This document shows positions 1 to 8,698 of a stretch of 35,362 nucleotides of DNA, one piece after another. A model generated the notes under the pieces. That model did no database searches, was not told where the DNA came from, and was given only the letters and a program-made list of their open reading frames with translations. The stretch spans positions 1 through 35,362 of the forward strand of contig NZ_JACZFR010000068.1 in the NCBI RefSeq assembly GCF_014904815.1, written 5' to 3'. This stretch comes from Microbulbifer taiwanensis (lineage in GTDB: Bacteria; Pseudomonadota; Gammaproteobacteria; Pseudomonadales; Cellvibrionaceae). Made by a program: the position numbers and the translations under genes. Position 1 is the first letter of the stretch. Every line of letters begins with the position of its first letter.

Positions 1-67
1 GTCCTACCGGCGAAGGCCGCTACCCAGTTCGGTGGCCCCTGGATGCCGCCCTCCGCCGGAATGACGA
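1..67. repeat. Dispersed palindromic repeat, type A, copy 1 (cut by window edge)
   Basis: The block opens with ACCGGCGAAGGCCG and closes with GCCGGAATGACGAC, so its two ends are imperfect inverted repeats around a short CCAG...CTGG core. The same arrangement is seen at 4719-4788 and 9627-9720. This copy is the most diverged of the three and begins at the first base of the window, so its left end may be missing. It resembles the REP-like intergenic hairpins common in proteobacteria. No coding role is seen. Confidence 0.6.
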
Positions 68-75
68 CTGCACCC

Positions 76-140
76 TGTAGGAGCGGCGGAGCGGCCACCC
101 GCCGTTGGCCGCGATCGATCGCGGCCATGGGCCGCTCCTA
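76..140. repeat. Dispersed palindromic repeat, type B, copy 1
   Basis: This GC-rich block starts TGTAGGAGCGGCGGAGCGG and ends GGGCCGCTCCTA, so its ends pair as TAGGAGCGGC with GCCGCTCCTA. A perfect palindrome spans 106-127, centred on GATCGATC. A related block lies at 9729-9772 directly after a type A repeat, as here. Between 141 and 302 nothing is seen except the leader and ribosome binding site of the next gene. Confidence 0.55.
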
Positions 141-302
141 TATGGGCCTCCTTTCCTCTATTTTCTTGCCCAACCAGTCAGCGCTTCTTCTGCCACCGGC
201 TGGCGCCAATTCCAACCTTCGTCTAAACCTAAAGAAGAATCAGGTGACAAACTGCCCGTACCTTGCGCAGGCTAGCTCGGGTTGAAGTTGGAGGTGCGTC
301 AG

Positions 303-695
303 ATGAAGTCTGGAATAGCAGTGATGGGGCTTTGCGCTGCGCTGGCCGTCGGCTGCGCCACGCAGCAGGAGCAGGTGCCCGGTGCCGGTAGCGTGGTGAT
401 CGATACCTACGGTGTGAATATGAGCCAGTACCAGGCGGACCTGGCAGACTGCAAGGGGCTTTCCTATGCGGCGCGCGCCGATCAGGGGCGCAGGGGCGTA
501 GCCCGCGCCGCCGGCGGTGCGCTGCTGGGCGGTGCGCTGGGCGCCATTATCGGTGACAGCAGCCGTGCCGCGGCCGCTGGTGCCGGCGCGGGCGCATTGG
601 TCGGCGGCGTGTCTGGCGCGGGCAGCGCCAATGTGGAGGCCGAGCAGATCACCAGAAACTGTCTGCGTGGTCGCGGATATCGCGTGTTGAATTGA
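303..695 (+). CDS. Glycine-zipper lipoprotein, small envelope protein
   Basis: The 130-residue product starts with a short signal peptide and a lipobox-like end (LAVGC, cysteine about residue 17), so it is probably a lipoprotein. Alanine and threonine follow the cysteine, which favours the outer membrane. A Gly/Ala-rich segment at about residues 60-105 has the small-residue spacing of glycine-zipper domains found in SlyB/Rick-17kDa-like envelope proteins. A cysteine-containing tail follows. The start is chosen at 303 because GGAGGT lies 7 bases upstream; an in-frame TTG at 282 has no comparable site. The gene is monocistronic, flanked by repeats on the left and a terminator on the right. Its exact role is unknown; related proteins are linked to envelope stability. 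Confidence 0.75.
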   Translation: MKSGIAVMGLCAALAVGCATQQEQVPGAGSVVIDTYGVNMSQYQADLADCKGLSYAARADQGRRGVARAAGGALLGGALGAIIGDSSRAAAAGAGAGALVGGVSGAGSANVEAEQITRNCLRGRGYRVLN

Positions 696-767
696 TCTTT
701 TTTTAATCGGAACGGTCAAACAAACAAGTCTGCCCAATGAAATTCGGCAATCTCACAGGACTTGATT

Positions 768-797
768 AGAGCCGGGAAACCCCCGGCTCTTTTTTTG
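768..797 (+). terminator. Rho-independent terminator of the glycine-zipper gene
   Basis: A 9-bp stem, AGAGCCGGG pairing with CCCGGCTCT across a 5-base loop, is followed by seven T residues on the plus strand. It lies 70 bases after the stop codon of the lipoprotein gene. The T-run exists only on the plus strand, so it does not serve the oncoming cyo genes. Confidence 0.88.
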
Positions 798-867
798 CCC
801 GAAAATGGCGCGCAAATCAGCATGGAGTCGGCTTTGTTGAGGATATGTCGCTGGGTTATGCGGCGAG

Positions 868-1185
868 TCAGACCCACATGCGGTAGTGCAGGTTGAACAT
901 GATCCACAGGCTGCCGCCAATCATGATCAGGATCAGCACGGCGGCAAAGGCGATGGCCAGCAGTCGCTCTGGCGCTGTGGTGCGCAGCCCCAGATGCAGG
1001 AAGCAGCGCAGGTGTACCAAAACCTGGGCCAGCGCTGCGGCGCCGACTGCGATCAGGACGCTGTGCCTGGGCAGCGCGGCTGTAGCTGCCAGGCCGAAGG
1101 GAATGGCGGTCAGTAGCAGCGCCAGCACATAGCCGCCCAGGTATCTTTTCAGACTGTATCTTCCGGCTGTTGGCGCATTGTTCAT
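868..1185 (-). CDS. cyoD: Cytochrome bo3 ubiquinol oxidase subunit IV
   Basis: This is the small accessory subunit of the heme-copper quinol oxidase, held in the inner membrane. The 105-residue product has three hydrophobic segments (about residues 15-37, 42-62 and 72-95), matching CyoD topology. It carries the family-like HLRCFLHLG stretch between helices 2 and 3 and ends FNLHYRMWV, typical of CyoD. The ATG at 1185 overlaps the cyoC stop as ATGA, indicating translational coupling. A longer in-frame reading to 1230 would run deep into cyoC and is not preferred. It is the last gene of the operon; no cyoE follows on this strand. Confidence 0.93.
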   Translation of the reverse strand: MNNAPTAGRYSLKRYLGGYVLALLLTAIPFGLAATAALPRHSVLIAVGAAALAQVLVHLRCFLHLGLRTTAPERLLAIAFAAVLILIMIGGSLWIMFNLHYRMWV

Positions 1186-1784
1186 TGCAGTATTCCCGGT
1201 AGGTAAACGGCGGAAAAAATGCCAATCCATACGATGTCGAGGAAATGCCAGAAGAGGCCGAGTCGCTCCAGGCGCGAAGCCACCGGCCGGCTCAGACCCT
1301 TTACCGCGACCTGCGCCATCATTACCAGGATAAAGACCAGTCCGGCGCTCACGTGCAGTCCGTGGGTGCCCACCAGGGTAAAGAAGGCGGACAGGAAACC
1401 GCTGCGTTCCGGCCCCGCTCCCAGGGCAATCAGGCCGTGGAATTCACGCAACTCCATCGCCACGAAACCCAGACCCAGCGCGAAGGTAACCGCGAGCCAG
1501 CCCAGTAGTTGTCGGCGGTTGCCGCTATCCAAGGCCACCGAGGCCAGACCGAAGGTGAGGCTGCTGGTCAGCAGCAGCAGGGTCTCACCGAAGGTGTGGG
1601 ACAGGCTGAACAGGTCGCCGCCGCCGGGACCGCCGGCGGTGTTGCCCACCATCACCAGGTAGGTGGCAAACAGCAGTGCGAAGATGATGGCGTCGCTCAT
1701 CAGGTAGAGCCAGAATCCCAGCGCACGCTGTTCATAGACATCGGCTTCCGGCAGTACAGCGGTGTCTTTGCCGGCGATACTCAC
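1182..1784 (-). CDS. cyoC: Cytochrome bo3 ubiquinol oxidase subunit III
   Basis: The 200-residue product is a five-helix subunit III of a heme-copper quinol oxidase. It shows the segment ending [20 protein letters not shown] near residues 22-42, the MELREF motif and [10 protein letters not shown] near residue 140, all characteristic of CyoC/CoxC proteins. The start is a GTG at 1784 that overlaps the cyoB stop as GTGA. The open frame extends to 1931, but that extension lies inside cyoB and is arginine-rich without family resemblance. Overlaps at both ends place it in one transcript with cyoB and cyoD. Confidence 0.93.
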   Translation of the reverse strand: MSIAGKDTAVLPEADVYEQRALGFWLYLMSDAIIFALLFATYLVMVGNTAGGPGGGDLFSLSHTFGETLLLLTSSLTFGLASVALDSGNRRQLLGWLAVTFALGLGFVAMELREFHGLIALGAGPERSGFLSAFFTLVGTHGLHVSAGLVFILVMMAQVAVKGLSRPVASRLERLGLFWHFLDIVWIGIFSAVYLPGILQ

Positions 1785-3775
1785 AGCGCTTCCTCCCCGG
1801 CGAGTTGCCGCAAGCGCCGTTCTTCGATTTGCTGTATTTCGCTGGCGGACAAGCGGAATTCGGTCCTGTCGCAAAAGCTGCGTGCCGCCGCCGCGGCCAG
1901 CAATGCAAGCAGCGCTGCGGCTGCCGCCCACCAGATATGCCAGACCGCCGAGAAGCCAAACACGAAGGCGAAGCCGCCGATCAGTACGCCGGCGCCGGTG
2001 TTTCTCGGCAGCAGAATATCTTCGTAGCGCTCCGGCCTTTCGTAAACGGCGCCGCGCCGTTTCATTTCATGCAGGGCGTCGATATCCCGCACCTGCGGCA
2101 GCACGGCGAAATTGTAGGGCGCCGGCGGCGAGGCGGTCAGCCACTCCAGGGTGCGCCCGTCCCAGGGGTCGCCGGTCAGGTCGCGTCTCCTTTCCCGAGT
2201 GCGGATACTGGCGATCAGCTGTATCACCAGGCAGGCGATGCCGGCCAGAATCACCGCGGCCCCGAGGGCCGCGATCACCAGCGGTGGCTGCCAGGCGGCC
2301 ACGTCGTAACGCTCCATGCGCCGCGCCATGCCCATAAAGCCCAGCATATACAGCGGCATAAAGGCCAGGTAGAAACCGCTGATCCAGCACCAGAAGGCGC
2401 GCTTCCCCCAGCGCTCGTCCAGGGTGAAGCCAAAGGCCTTGGGAAACCAGTACATATAGCCGGCCAGGTAGCCGAAAAGTGCGCCGGGAATCAGCATATT
2501 GTGGAAGTGCGCCACCAGGAAGGTGGAGTTGTGCATCAGGTAGTCCGCCGGCGGCAGTGCCAGCAGCACACCGGTCATACCGCCGATCGTGAAGGTGACG
2601 ATAAATCCCAGCGTCCACAGCATCGATGGGTGGAAGGTGATGCGCCCGCGAAACAGGGTCATCAGCCAGTCGAAAACCTTCACGCCGGTGGGTACGGCGA
2701 TCACCATGGTGGCGACGCCGAAAAAAGCGTTGACCCCGGCGCTGGCACCCATGGTGAAAAAATGGTGTAGCCAGACAGTGAAGGACAGCAGCGCGATGGC
2801 CATTGTGGCGTAGACCAGGGATTTGTAGCCGAACAGCCGCTTGGCGGCGAAGGTGGAGACCACGCCGGAATAGATGCCAAAGGCAGGTAGTATCAGGATA
2901 TAGACCTCGGGGTGACCCCAGATCCAGAAGAGGTTGATGTAATTCATCAGGTTGCCGCCGTCGGTATTGGTAAAAAAGTGCATATCGAAGATGCGGTCCA
3001 GCGCCAGGAGGGCGGTGGTTACCGTGAGGGCGGGAAAGGCGAAGACCATCAGGATACTGGAGGCCAGCGTGGTCCAGCAGAAAAGCGGCATGCGCATCAG
3101 CTTCATGCCCGGCGCGCGCCGCTTGAGAATGGTGACGATAAAGTTGATGCCGGAGAGGGTGCTGCCGATACCGCTGACCTGGATCGCCCATATCCAGTAA
3201 TCGACGCCTACACCCGGGTTGTACCCGGCACCGGAGTAGGGCGGGTAACCGGTCCAGCCGGCGGTGGAAAAGCGGCCCACCACCAGGGATATCAGCACCA
3301 GGCCGGCGCCGGCGGCGGTCAGCCACAGGCTGACAGAATTCATAAAGGGGAAGGCGACATCCCGTGCGCCTATCTGTTGCGGCACGATGATATTGATCAG
3401 CCCGGTCAGGAACGGCATCGCCATGAAGAAAACCATGATGGTGCCGTGGGAGCTGAAGATCTGGTCGAAATGCTCCGGCGGCAGGTAGCCGCCGGAATTG
3501 AGTGCAAACGCCTGCTGGGCGCGCATCATGATGGCGTCGACGAAGCCGCGCAGCAGCATCACCAGCGCCAGCATCACGTACAGGATGCCGATGCGCTTGT
3601 GATCCAGGCTGGTCAGCCACTCGGTCCAGACATAGCGCCATTTGCCCAGCCAGGTGATGGTGCCGATGATGGCCAGGAAGCCGAGAATAGTAACCACCGC
3701 GCCACCGATGGCGACCCAGCTGTAAAGGGGCAGGGCGTCGGCGGCGGTCAGCCTTCCCAGGATGCGCATCTCCAT
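1781..3775 (-). CDS. cyoB: Cytochrome bo3 ubiquinol oxidase subunit I
   Basis: This 664-residue catalytic subunit reduces oxygen to water with electrons from ubiquinol and pumps protons; the length matches E. coli CyoB. Family residues are present. Arg76 and Asp80 (LLRGFVD) and His102 correspond to the quinone site, and His110 (SSHGTIM) to a low-spin heme ligand. WGHPEVYI carries the CuB His, the proton-channel Glu and the cross-linked Tyr. HH precedes FFTMGA for CuB, TGVKVFDW holds the K-channel lysine, and VAHFHN holds the two axial heme histidines. The quinone-site residues make it an ubiquinol oxidase rather than a cytochrome c oxidase. It lies 3 bases after cyoA and overlaps cyoC. Confidence 0.96.
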   Translation of the reverse strand: MEMRILGRLTAADALPLYSWVAIGGAVVTILGFLAIIGTITWLGKWRYVWTEWLTSLDHKRIGILYVMLALVMLLRGFVDAIMMRAQQAFALNSGGYLPPEHFDQIFSSHGTIMVFFMAMPFLTGLINIIVPQQIGARDVAFPFMNSVSLWLTAAGAGLVLISLVVGRFSTAGWTGYPPYSGAGYNPGVGVDYWIWAIQVSGIGSTLSGINFIVTILKRRAPGMKLMRMPLFCWTTLASSILMVFAFPALTVTTALLALDRIFDMHFFTNTDGGNLMNYINLFWIWGHPEVYILILPAFGIYSGVVSTFAAKRLFGYKSLVYATMAIALLSFTVWLHHFFTMGASAGVNAFFGVATMVIAVPTGVKVFDWLMTLFRGRITFHPSMLWTLGFIVTFTIGGMTGVLLALPPADYLMHNSTFLVAHFHNMLIPGALFGYLAGYMYWFPKAFGFTLDERWGKRAFWCWISGFYLAFMPLYMLGFMGMARRMERYDVAAWQPPLVIAALGAAVILAGIACLVIQLIASIRTRERRRDLTGDPWDGRTLEWLTASPPAPYNFAVLPQVRDIDALHEMKRRGAVYERPERYEDILLPRNTGAGVLIGGFAFVFGFSAVWHIWWAAAAALLALLAAAAARSFCDRTEFRLSASEIQQIEERRLRQLAGEEAL

Positions 3776-3778
3776 AAT

Positions 3779-4582
3779 CTATTCCGGATGTTGGCCGGCA
3801 TATTTCGCGATGATGCTGTCGAACAGTCGCGGTGCGACTCCGGAATAATAGCTGACGGGATGATCGCGACTGGGCGCGGCCAGTGCGCGGTAACTGGTCG
3901 CGTCCAGCCGCTCGGGCGATTTCCTGGCCTTCGCCACCCAGTCCTCGAATGCCTCCGCGGACAGGGCGCGCGCGGCGAAATGCTGATCCGGAAATCCGTC
4001 ACCGCTGTACTGCATATTTCGGCCGCGGAAACAGCCCGACCTGTCGGCAAGCAAGTTGAGGCGCGTCTGCATGCCCGCCATGGCATAGATCTGCCCGCCC
4101 AGGGCGGGGATGAAAAAGGAATTCATCACCGTGTCGGAGGTGATCTTGAGGCTGAGGGGCCGGCCGGCGGGAAATGCCAGTTCATTGACCGATGCGATGC
4201 CATGCTCGGGATAGATAAACAGCCACTTCCAGTCCTGGGCAACGGCCTCCACTTCCAGAGGGCGGGTGCCGGCGTTCAACTGACGGTAGGGATCGAGCCT
4301 GTGGGTTTCACTCCAGAGCAGACAGGCCAGGATCACCACTATTGCCGCGGGTACCAGCCAGATCAGCGCGTCGATTTTCCCGGAATAGAACCAGTTGGGC
4401 GTGTAGCGGCCCTTTCCCCCAGAAGCGCGGTAGCGCCAGGCGAACAGGAAGGTCATCACAAAGACCGGGATCAACACGACCAGCATGATGAATACCGCGG
4501 TAAACAGCAGGTCGCGCTCGGCCAGCGCCACAGGGCCGGCGGGGTGGAGAATGGGTGCGCGAATTGGGGTGCAGCCGTCCAT
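3779..4582 (-). CDS. cyoA: Cytochrome bo3 ubiquinol oxidase subunit II
   Basis: Subunit II of the quinol oxidase, 267 residues against about 315 in E. coli. Two membrane helices occur near residues 25-48 and 70-92. A cupredoxin-like periplasmic domain follows, with DWKWLFIYPEHGIASVNE and VMNSFFIPALGGQIYAMAG strongly CyoA-like. The CuA cysteine pair of cytochrome c oxidases is absent, as expected for quinol oxidases. The long His/Met-rich C-terminal tail of E. coli CyoA is missing. The N terminus is odd: only MDGC precedes the mature-like sequence, with no hydrophobic signal peptide. An in-frame stop lies 13 codons upstream, so no normal lipoprotein leader can be read. GGAG lies 11 bases before the ATG. 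It is first of four tightly packed genes. Confidence 0.92.
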   Translation of the reverse strand: MDGCTPIRAPILHPAGPVALAERDLLFTAVFIMLVVLIPVFVMTFLFAWRYRASGGKGRYTPNWFYSGKIDALIWLVPAAIVVILACLLWSETHRLDPYRQLNAGTRPLEVEAVAQDWKWLFIYPEHGIASVNELAFPAGRPLSLKITSDTVMNSFFIPALGGQIYAMAGMQTRLNLLADRSGCFRGRNMQYSGDGFPDQHFAARALSAEAFEDWVAKARKSPERLDATSYRALAAPSRDHPVSYYSGVAPRLFDSIIAKYAGQHPE

Positions 4583-4718
4583 TGGCGATAACGCTCCGGG
4601 CAGTCGGTGAAATTCCTTTCATCTGCCAAGTAAAGACGTTATTGCGGGCCGGCGCGGGATGCCGCTGGAAGAGCGGAAGTAGAGGCGGATATATGTCCGC
4701 CCCTTCGAACTTTAAGAA

Positions 4719-4788
4719 TTCGTCATACCGGCGCAGGCCGGTATCCAGGTTCGGAGACCTGGGTTCCGGCCTGCACCGGAACGACGAA
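4719..4788. repeat. Dispersed palindromic repeat, type A, copy 2
   Basis: This is a 70-base imperfect palindrome running from TTCGTC to GACGAA. The arms contain CCGGCGCAGGCCGG and CCGGCCTGCACCGG, and the inner part pairs CCAGGT with ACCTGG around a TCGGAG loop. It lies between the stop codon of putA and cyoA, both on the minus strand. It could fold in the transcript and limit read-through from putA into cyo, which is inference. Copies at 1-67 and 9627-9720 share the outer arms. Confidence 0.75.
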
Positions 4789-4798
4789 TCGAGCGCAG

Positions 4799-7700
4799 TT
4801 ACTGCCCCAGGCTAAACAGCTGGGTATTGCCGCCGGTGGCCACTGTGTTGATGGTCTTGGTTTTCTCGTCGGCGAAGCGGAACAGGTAGTGGGGGCCGCC
4901 GGCCTTGGGGCCGGTGCCGGACAGGCCCTGGCCGCCGAAGGGGTTGACGCCCACAACCGCGCCGACCATGTCGCGATTGACGTAGGTGTTGCCCACGTGC
5001 ACGCGCTTGAATACCGCGTGGGCACGACCCTCGATGCGCGAGTGCAGGCCGAAGGTCAGGCCGTAGCCGGTGGCGTTGATACGGCGGATCACGTCTTCCA
5101 GCTCCTCCGCCTTGAAGCGCACCACGTGCAGGAAGGGACCGAACACCTCGCGCTCCAGCAGGGAGAAATCCTCAATCTCCACTACCTGCGGGCCGAAGAA
5201 GGTGCCGCTACCCGGCTTCTTGCCCTCGTCGAAGGCAAACAGCGGCTTGGCTTCCCTCTGCATACGCTCGCGGTGGGCTTCCAGCAGGCCCAGGGCCTTC
5301 TCATCGATCACCGGGCCTATATCGGTCTCCAGTTTGGACGGGTCGCCTAGGGTCAGTTCATCGCAGGCGCCCTTGAGCATATTCAGCAGATTGTCGGCGA
5401 TCACGTCCTGCACGCACAGGATACGCAGTGCCGAGCAGCGCTGGCCGGCGCTCAGGAAGGCGGACTGGATCACATCGTCCACCACCTGCTCCGGCAGGGC
5501 GGTGGAGTCGACGATCATCACGTTCTGGCCGCCGGTCTCGGCGATCAGCGGCGTGATAGGGCCTTCCTTGTCCGCCAGCTGTTTGTTGATCAGGCGCGCG
5601 GTTTCGGTGGAGCCGGTAAAGGCCACGCCGGACAGGCGCGGGTCCTCGATCAGCGGCTGGCCCACGGCGGCGCCGGTACCGGTGATCAGGTGCAATACTT
5701 TCGCCGGTACGCCGGCCTCGTGCATCAGCTCTATGGCGCGCGCAGCGATCAGCGGTGTCTGCTCGGCCGGCTTGGCCAGCACCGCGTTGCCCGCGGCCAG
5801 TGCGGCCACCACCTGGCCGGTGAAGATTGCCAGGGGGAAGTTCCACGGGCTGATGGCGACGAAGACACCGCGGCCACTCAGGAAGAGTTCATTGCTCTCG
5901 CCAGTGGGGCCGGGCAGTTGCTGCGGCTCGCTGAAATGCTTGCGCGCGCCGTTGGCGTAATAGCGGCAGAAATCCACCGCTTCGCGCACTTCACTGATAC
6001 CGTCGTTCAGGGTGCGGCCGGCTTCCAGGCAGATAAGTGCAGTCAGGTCATTGATATGCTTTTCGTAGAGGTCGGCGACCTTGTCGAGAATCTTCGCGCG
6101 CGCGTCGCCGCCCAGGCGGTCCCAGGCGATCTGGGCTTCGGTTGCCGAGGTGTATGCTCGATCGATCAGGTGCTTATCGGTGTTGGCTGTATGGCCGACG
6201 ATCTCGTTAGTAGCCGGGTTGACGACAGGCTCTTCTGCCTTATCCATCACGCCGTCGACTATGGGGCCGCCGAGGAAATGCTTGCCGCGCATCTTTTCCA
6301 CCGCTTCCTGTAGCGGTGCTATTGCGATCGGGTCGGTCAATTCGATGCCGTGTGAATTTTTCCGTGGCAGGGCCTCAGCTCCCATATAGATGTCCTCCGG
6401 TACCGGGATTTGCGGGTGGCGATAGGGGTTGCAGGCCTCGCTCTGTTCTAGGGTGTCCTGCACCAGTTCTTCGATCGGGGTCTTTTCGTCCATAAAGCGA
6501 TTGACGAAGGAGCTGTTGGCACCGTTCTCCAGCAGGCGGCGCACCAGGTAGGGCAGCAGGTCCTTGTGTGCGCCGACCGGGGCATAGACCCGCACGGGCA
6601 CGCGCTTGCCGTGTACGGCTTCCAACTGTGCGTAGAGCAGGTGACCCATGCCGTGCAACCGCTGGAACTCGTAGTCGTCGGCGTCGCCGGCCAGTTCCAG
6701 GATCAGGCCCACGGTGTAGGCGTTGTGGGTGGCGAACTGTGGATAGATGGCGTCGCGCGCGTCCAGCAGCTTCTTCGCACACACCTGGTAGGAGAGGTCT
6801 GTGTGGCACTTGCGCGTGTACACCGGGTAGTCGGACAGGCCCATCTGCTGGGCGTGCTTGATCTCGGTGTCCCAGTAGGCGCCCTTGACCAGGCGCACCA
6901 TCAGCTTGCGGCCGGTATCGCGGCCCAGGGCGATCAGCCAGTCAGCGACATGCGGGGCGCGCTTCTGGTAGGCCTGCAGCACAAAGCCGAGGCCCTGCCA
7001 GTCTTTCAGTTCCGGATCGCGGGCCAGGGCCTCGAAGATGTCCAGGGAGATATCCAGGCGCTCCGCCTCTTCGGCGTCGATATTGAGGCCCATATCGTAT
7101 TTGGCCGCGGCAGCGCACAGTGCTTTCACCTGGGGCAGCAGTTCGCTCATCACCCGCTCGCGCTGCAGCTCGCTGTAGCGCGGGTGCAGGGCGGACAGCT
7201 TGATGGAGATACCGTTGGCCTCCACCACGTCGCGCTTGTCGCCACCCTTTTCGATATTGTTCTTGCCGATGGACTCGATCGCCATCATATAGGCGTCGAA
7301 GTAGCGCTTTGCGTCCGCCATGGTGCGGGCGCCCTCGCCGAGCATATCGAAGGAAAAGCGGGTGCCGGGCAGGTTCTCCGCCGGGCCGCGTTTGAGGGCC
7401 TCCTCGATGGTGCGGCCCAGTACATACTGGCCGCCCATGATTTTCATCGCCTGCATCATGGAGGTGCGCACCATGGGCTCGCCCAGGCGGCTGACCAGGC
7501 GCTTCATCCAGGAGGAGGGCTTCTCGGTGATGTCCGGATCCAGCTCGACGATATTGCCGGTCAGCATCAGGCCCCAGGTGGAGGCGTTGACGAACAGGGA
7601 GTCGGACTGGCCACGATGGCTGGACCAGTTGCCGGAATGCACTTTCTCGGCGATCAGTTTGTCGGCAGTATCCGCATCCGGCACACGCAGCAGGGACTCC

Positions 7701-7972
7701 GCCAGGCACATCAGCGCCACGCCCTCCTTGTTGGAGAGGCCGAATTGCTGCAGGAAGGCATCGAGGGTGCCGCGCTTGCTGCGGTGCTGGCGCGAGTGGC
7801 GTACCAGCTCGCGCGAAGTATTGAGGATCTTCTTGCGCAATGTGTCGCTGGGACGCGGGGCAGCCAGCAGTTCGCTGACGCACTGGTTTTCGTCGGCGTG
7901 CAGATACTCGCGGGCCCGCTGGCGGGCGCTGTGCAACTCTTCACTGAATTGCCCGGCGAATGTTGTCGACAT
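4799..7972 (-). CDS. putA: Bifunctional proline dehydrogenase / P5C dehydrogenase
   Basis: PutA oxidises proline to glutamate in two steps, passing electrons from FAD to the quinone pool and then reducing NAD. The 1057-residue product has an N-terminal helical region, a proline dehydrogenase barrel (about residues 190-480; LMVRLVKGAYWD and YPQFATHNA) and an aldehyde dehydrogenase domain (about 560-1040). The catalytic Glu812 (AETGGQN) and Cys846 (AGQRCSA) are visible. The ribbon-helix-helix DNA-binding domain of E. coli-type PutA is absent, so this form should not repress itself. The ATG at 7972 is chosen because GGGAG lies 5 bases upstream; an ATG at 7990 lacks such a site. A divergent Lrp-family gene is the likely regulator. 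It lies upstream of cyoABCD on the same strand. Confidence 0.96.
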   Translation of the reverse strand: MSTTFAGQFSEELHSARQRAREYLHADENQCVSELLAAPRPSDTLRKKILNTSRELVRHSRQHRSKRGTLDAFLQQFGLSNKEGVALMCLAESLLRVPDADTADKLIAEKVHSGNWSSHRGQSDSLFVNASTWGLMLTGNIVELDPDITEKPSSWMKRLVSRLGEPMVRTSMMQAMKIMGGQYVLGRTIEEALKRGPAENLPGTRFSFDMLGEGARTMADAKRYFDAYMMAIESIGKNNIEKGGDKRDVVEANGISIKLSALHPRYSELQRERVMSELLPQVKALCAAAAKYDMGLNIDAEEAERLDISLDIFEALARDPELKDWQGLGFVLQAYQKRAPHVADWLIALGRDTGRKLMVRLVKGAYWDTEIKHAQQMGLSDYPVYTRKCHTDLSYQVCAKKLLDARDAIYPQFATHNAYTVGLILELAGDADDYEFQRLHGMGHLLYAQLEAVHGKRVPVRVYAPVGAHKDLLPYLVRRLLENGANSSFVNRFMDEKTPIEELVQDTLEQSEACNPYRHPQIPVPEDIYMGAEALPRKNSHGIELTDPIAIAPLQEAVEKMRGKHFLGGPIVDGVMDKAEEPVVNPATNEIVGHTANTDKHLIDRAYTSATEAQIAWDRLGGDARAKILDKVADLYEKHINDLTALICLEAGRTLNDGISEVREAVDFCRYYANGARKHFSEPQQLPGPTGESNELFLSGRGVFVAISPWNFPLAIFTGQVVAALAAGNAVLAKPAEQTPLIAARAIELMHEAGVPAKVLHLITGTGAAVGQPLIEDPRLSGVAFTGSTETARLINKQLADKEGPITPLIAETGGQNVMIVDSTALPEQVVDDVIQSAFLSAGQRCSALRILCVQDVIADNLLNMLKGACDELTLGDPSKLETDIGPVIDEKALGLLEAHRERMQREAKPLFAFDEGKKPGSGTFFGPQVVEIEDFSLLEREVFGPFLHVVRFKAEELEDVIRRINATGYGLTFGLHSRIEGRAHAVFKRVHVGNTYVNRDMVGAVVGVNPFGGQGLSGTGPKAGGPHYLFRFADEKTKTINTVATGGNTQLFSLGQ

Positions 7973-8074
7973 AATGTCTCCCAAACTCATTAGTAGAGGG
8001 CCAGTATAAAAAACCGGATTATGTGCGAAACTCCTCAGAATTAATCGCCATATTGCCGCCGGTTGTGGTTAAAT

Positions 8075-8094
8075 ATCACGCCTGTTTGCGTGAT
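8075..8094. promoter_or_regulatory. Inverted repeat in the putA/lrp divergent intergenic region
   Basis: ATCACGC and GCGTGAT form a perfect 7-bp inverted repeat separated by 6 bases, 20 bases before the Lrp-family start codon, between divergent putA and the regulator. It could be a regulator operator or a leader hairpin. The 142-base region from 7973 to 8114 must hold both promoters, but no clear -35/-10 pair was assigned. Confidence 0.35.
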
Positions 8095-8114
8095 TACCAG
8101 TAGGGTATGTTGCT

Positions 8115-8624
8115 ATGTCTCGACAGTTGGAAGATCTGGACCGTATCGACCGCCAGATACTGCGCATCCTGCAGCGCCACGGGCGCCTGCCGAACGTGGA
8201 ATTGGCGCGGCGGGTAAACCTGAGCCCCACGCCCTGCCTGGAGCGGGTCAAGCGCCTCGAGCGCGAGGGCTTTATCCGCGACTATGTGGCGCTGCTGGAT
8301 CCACTCAAGGTCCACGCCGGCCTGGTGGTCTATATCCAGGTCACCCTGACCGACACCGCCACCGAGGCCCTGGAGGCCTTCAACCAGCATGTATCCAGCC
8401 TGGAAGAGGTGCAGGAGTGCCATATGGTCGCCGGCGGTTTTGACTATCTGATCAAGATCCGCATCAAGGACATGCTCGGCTACCGCCGCTTCCTCGGAGA
8501 GAAGCTGGCGTCCATCCCCGGGGTGCGCGAGACCCACACCTATGTGGTGATCCAGGAGGTCAAGACGGATACCGCCGTGGCGGTGCCGGACCCGGAGCCC
8601 AAGGCCAAGGGTGGCAAGCGCTGA
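8115..8624 (+). CDS. Lrp/AsnC-family transcriptional regulator, likely controls putA
   Basis: The 169-residue product has an N-terminal helix-turn-helix domain (about residues 8-60; LDRIDRQILRILQ, NVELARRVNLSPTPCLERVK) and a C-terminal ligand-binding RAM domain (about 70-155; QECHMVAGGFDYLIKI). It resembles E. coli Lrp closely along its whole length and adds a short Pro/Lys-rich tail. The gene is divergent from putA. In Agrobacterium and other proteobacteria an Lrp-type PutR is divergent from putA and activates it with proline, so PutR is a reasonable reading. Close likeness to global Lrp leaves that alternative open. The EamA transporter gene follows 74 bases downstream on the same strand. 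Confidence 0.92.
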   Translation: MSRQLEDLDRIDRQILRILQRHGRLPNVELARRVNLSPTPCLERVKRLEREGFIRDYVALLDPLKVHAGLVVYIQVTLTDTATEALEAFNQHVSSLEEVQECHMVAGGFDYLIKIRIKDMLGYRRFLGEKLASIPGVRETHTYVVIQEVKTDTAVAVPDPEPKAKGGKR

Positions 8625-8698
8625 GGCCCGTTGGCGCACAAAACTCCATAAAAGCTTAGTTCCTGAATGGAAAGCTGTACGGATTCAGGTATTGATTG

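Noticed and set aside
1219..2337. Plus-strand frames opposite cyoC and cyoB
   Set aside because: They overlap conserved oxidase genes and show only composition-driven residues such as Arg, Ala and Pro.
2912..4591. Long plus-strand open frame of 559 codons
   Set aside because: It lies antisense to cyoB and cyoA, which have full family motifs; the product is rich in Gly, His, Gln and Arg without any domain pattern.
6566..7993. Plus-strand open frame of 475 codons
   Set aside because: It is antisense to putA, where codon structure and catalytic motifs are clear. High GC content produces such frames.
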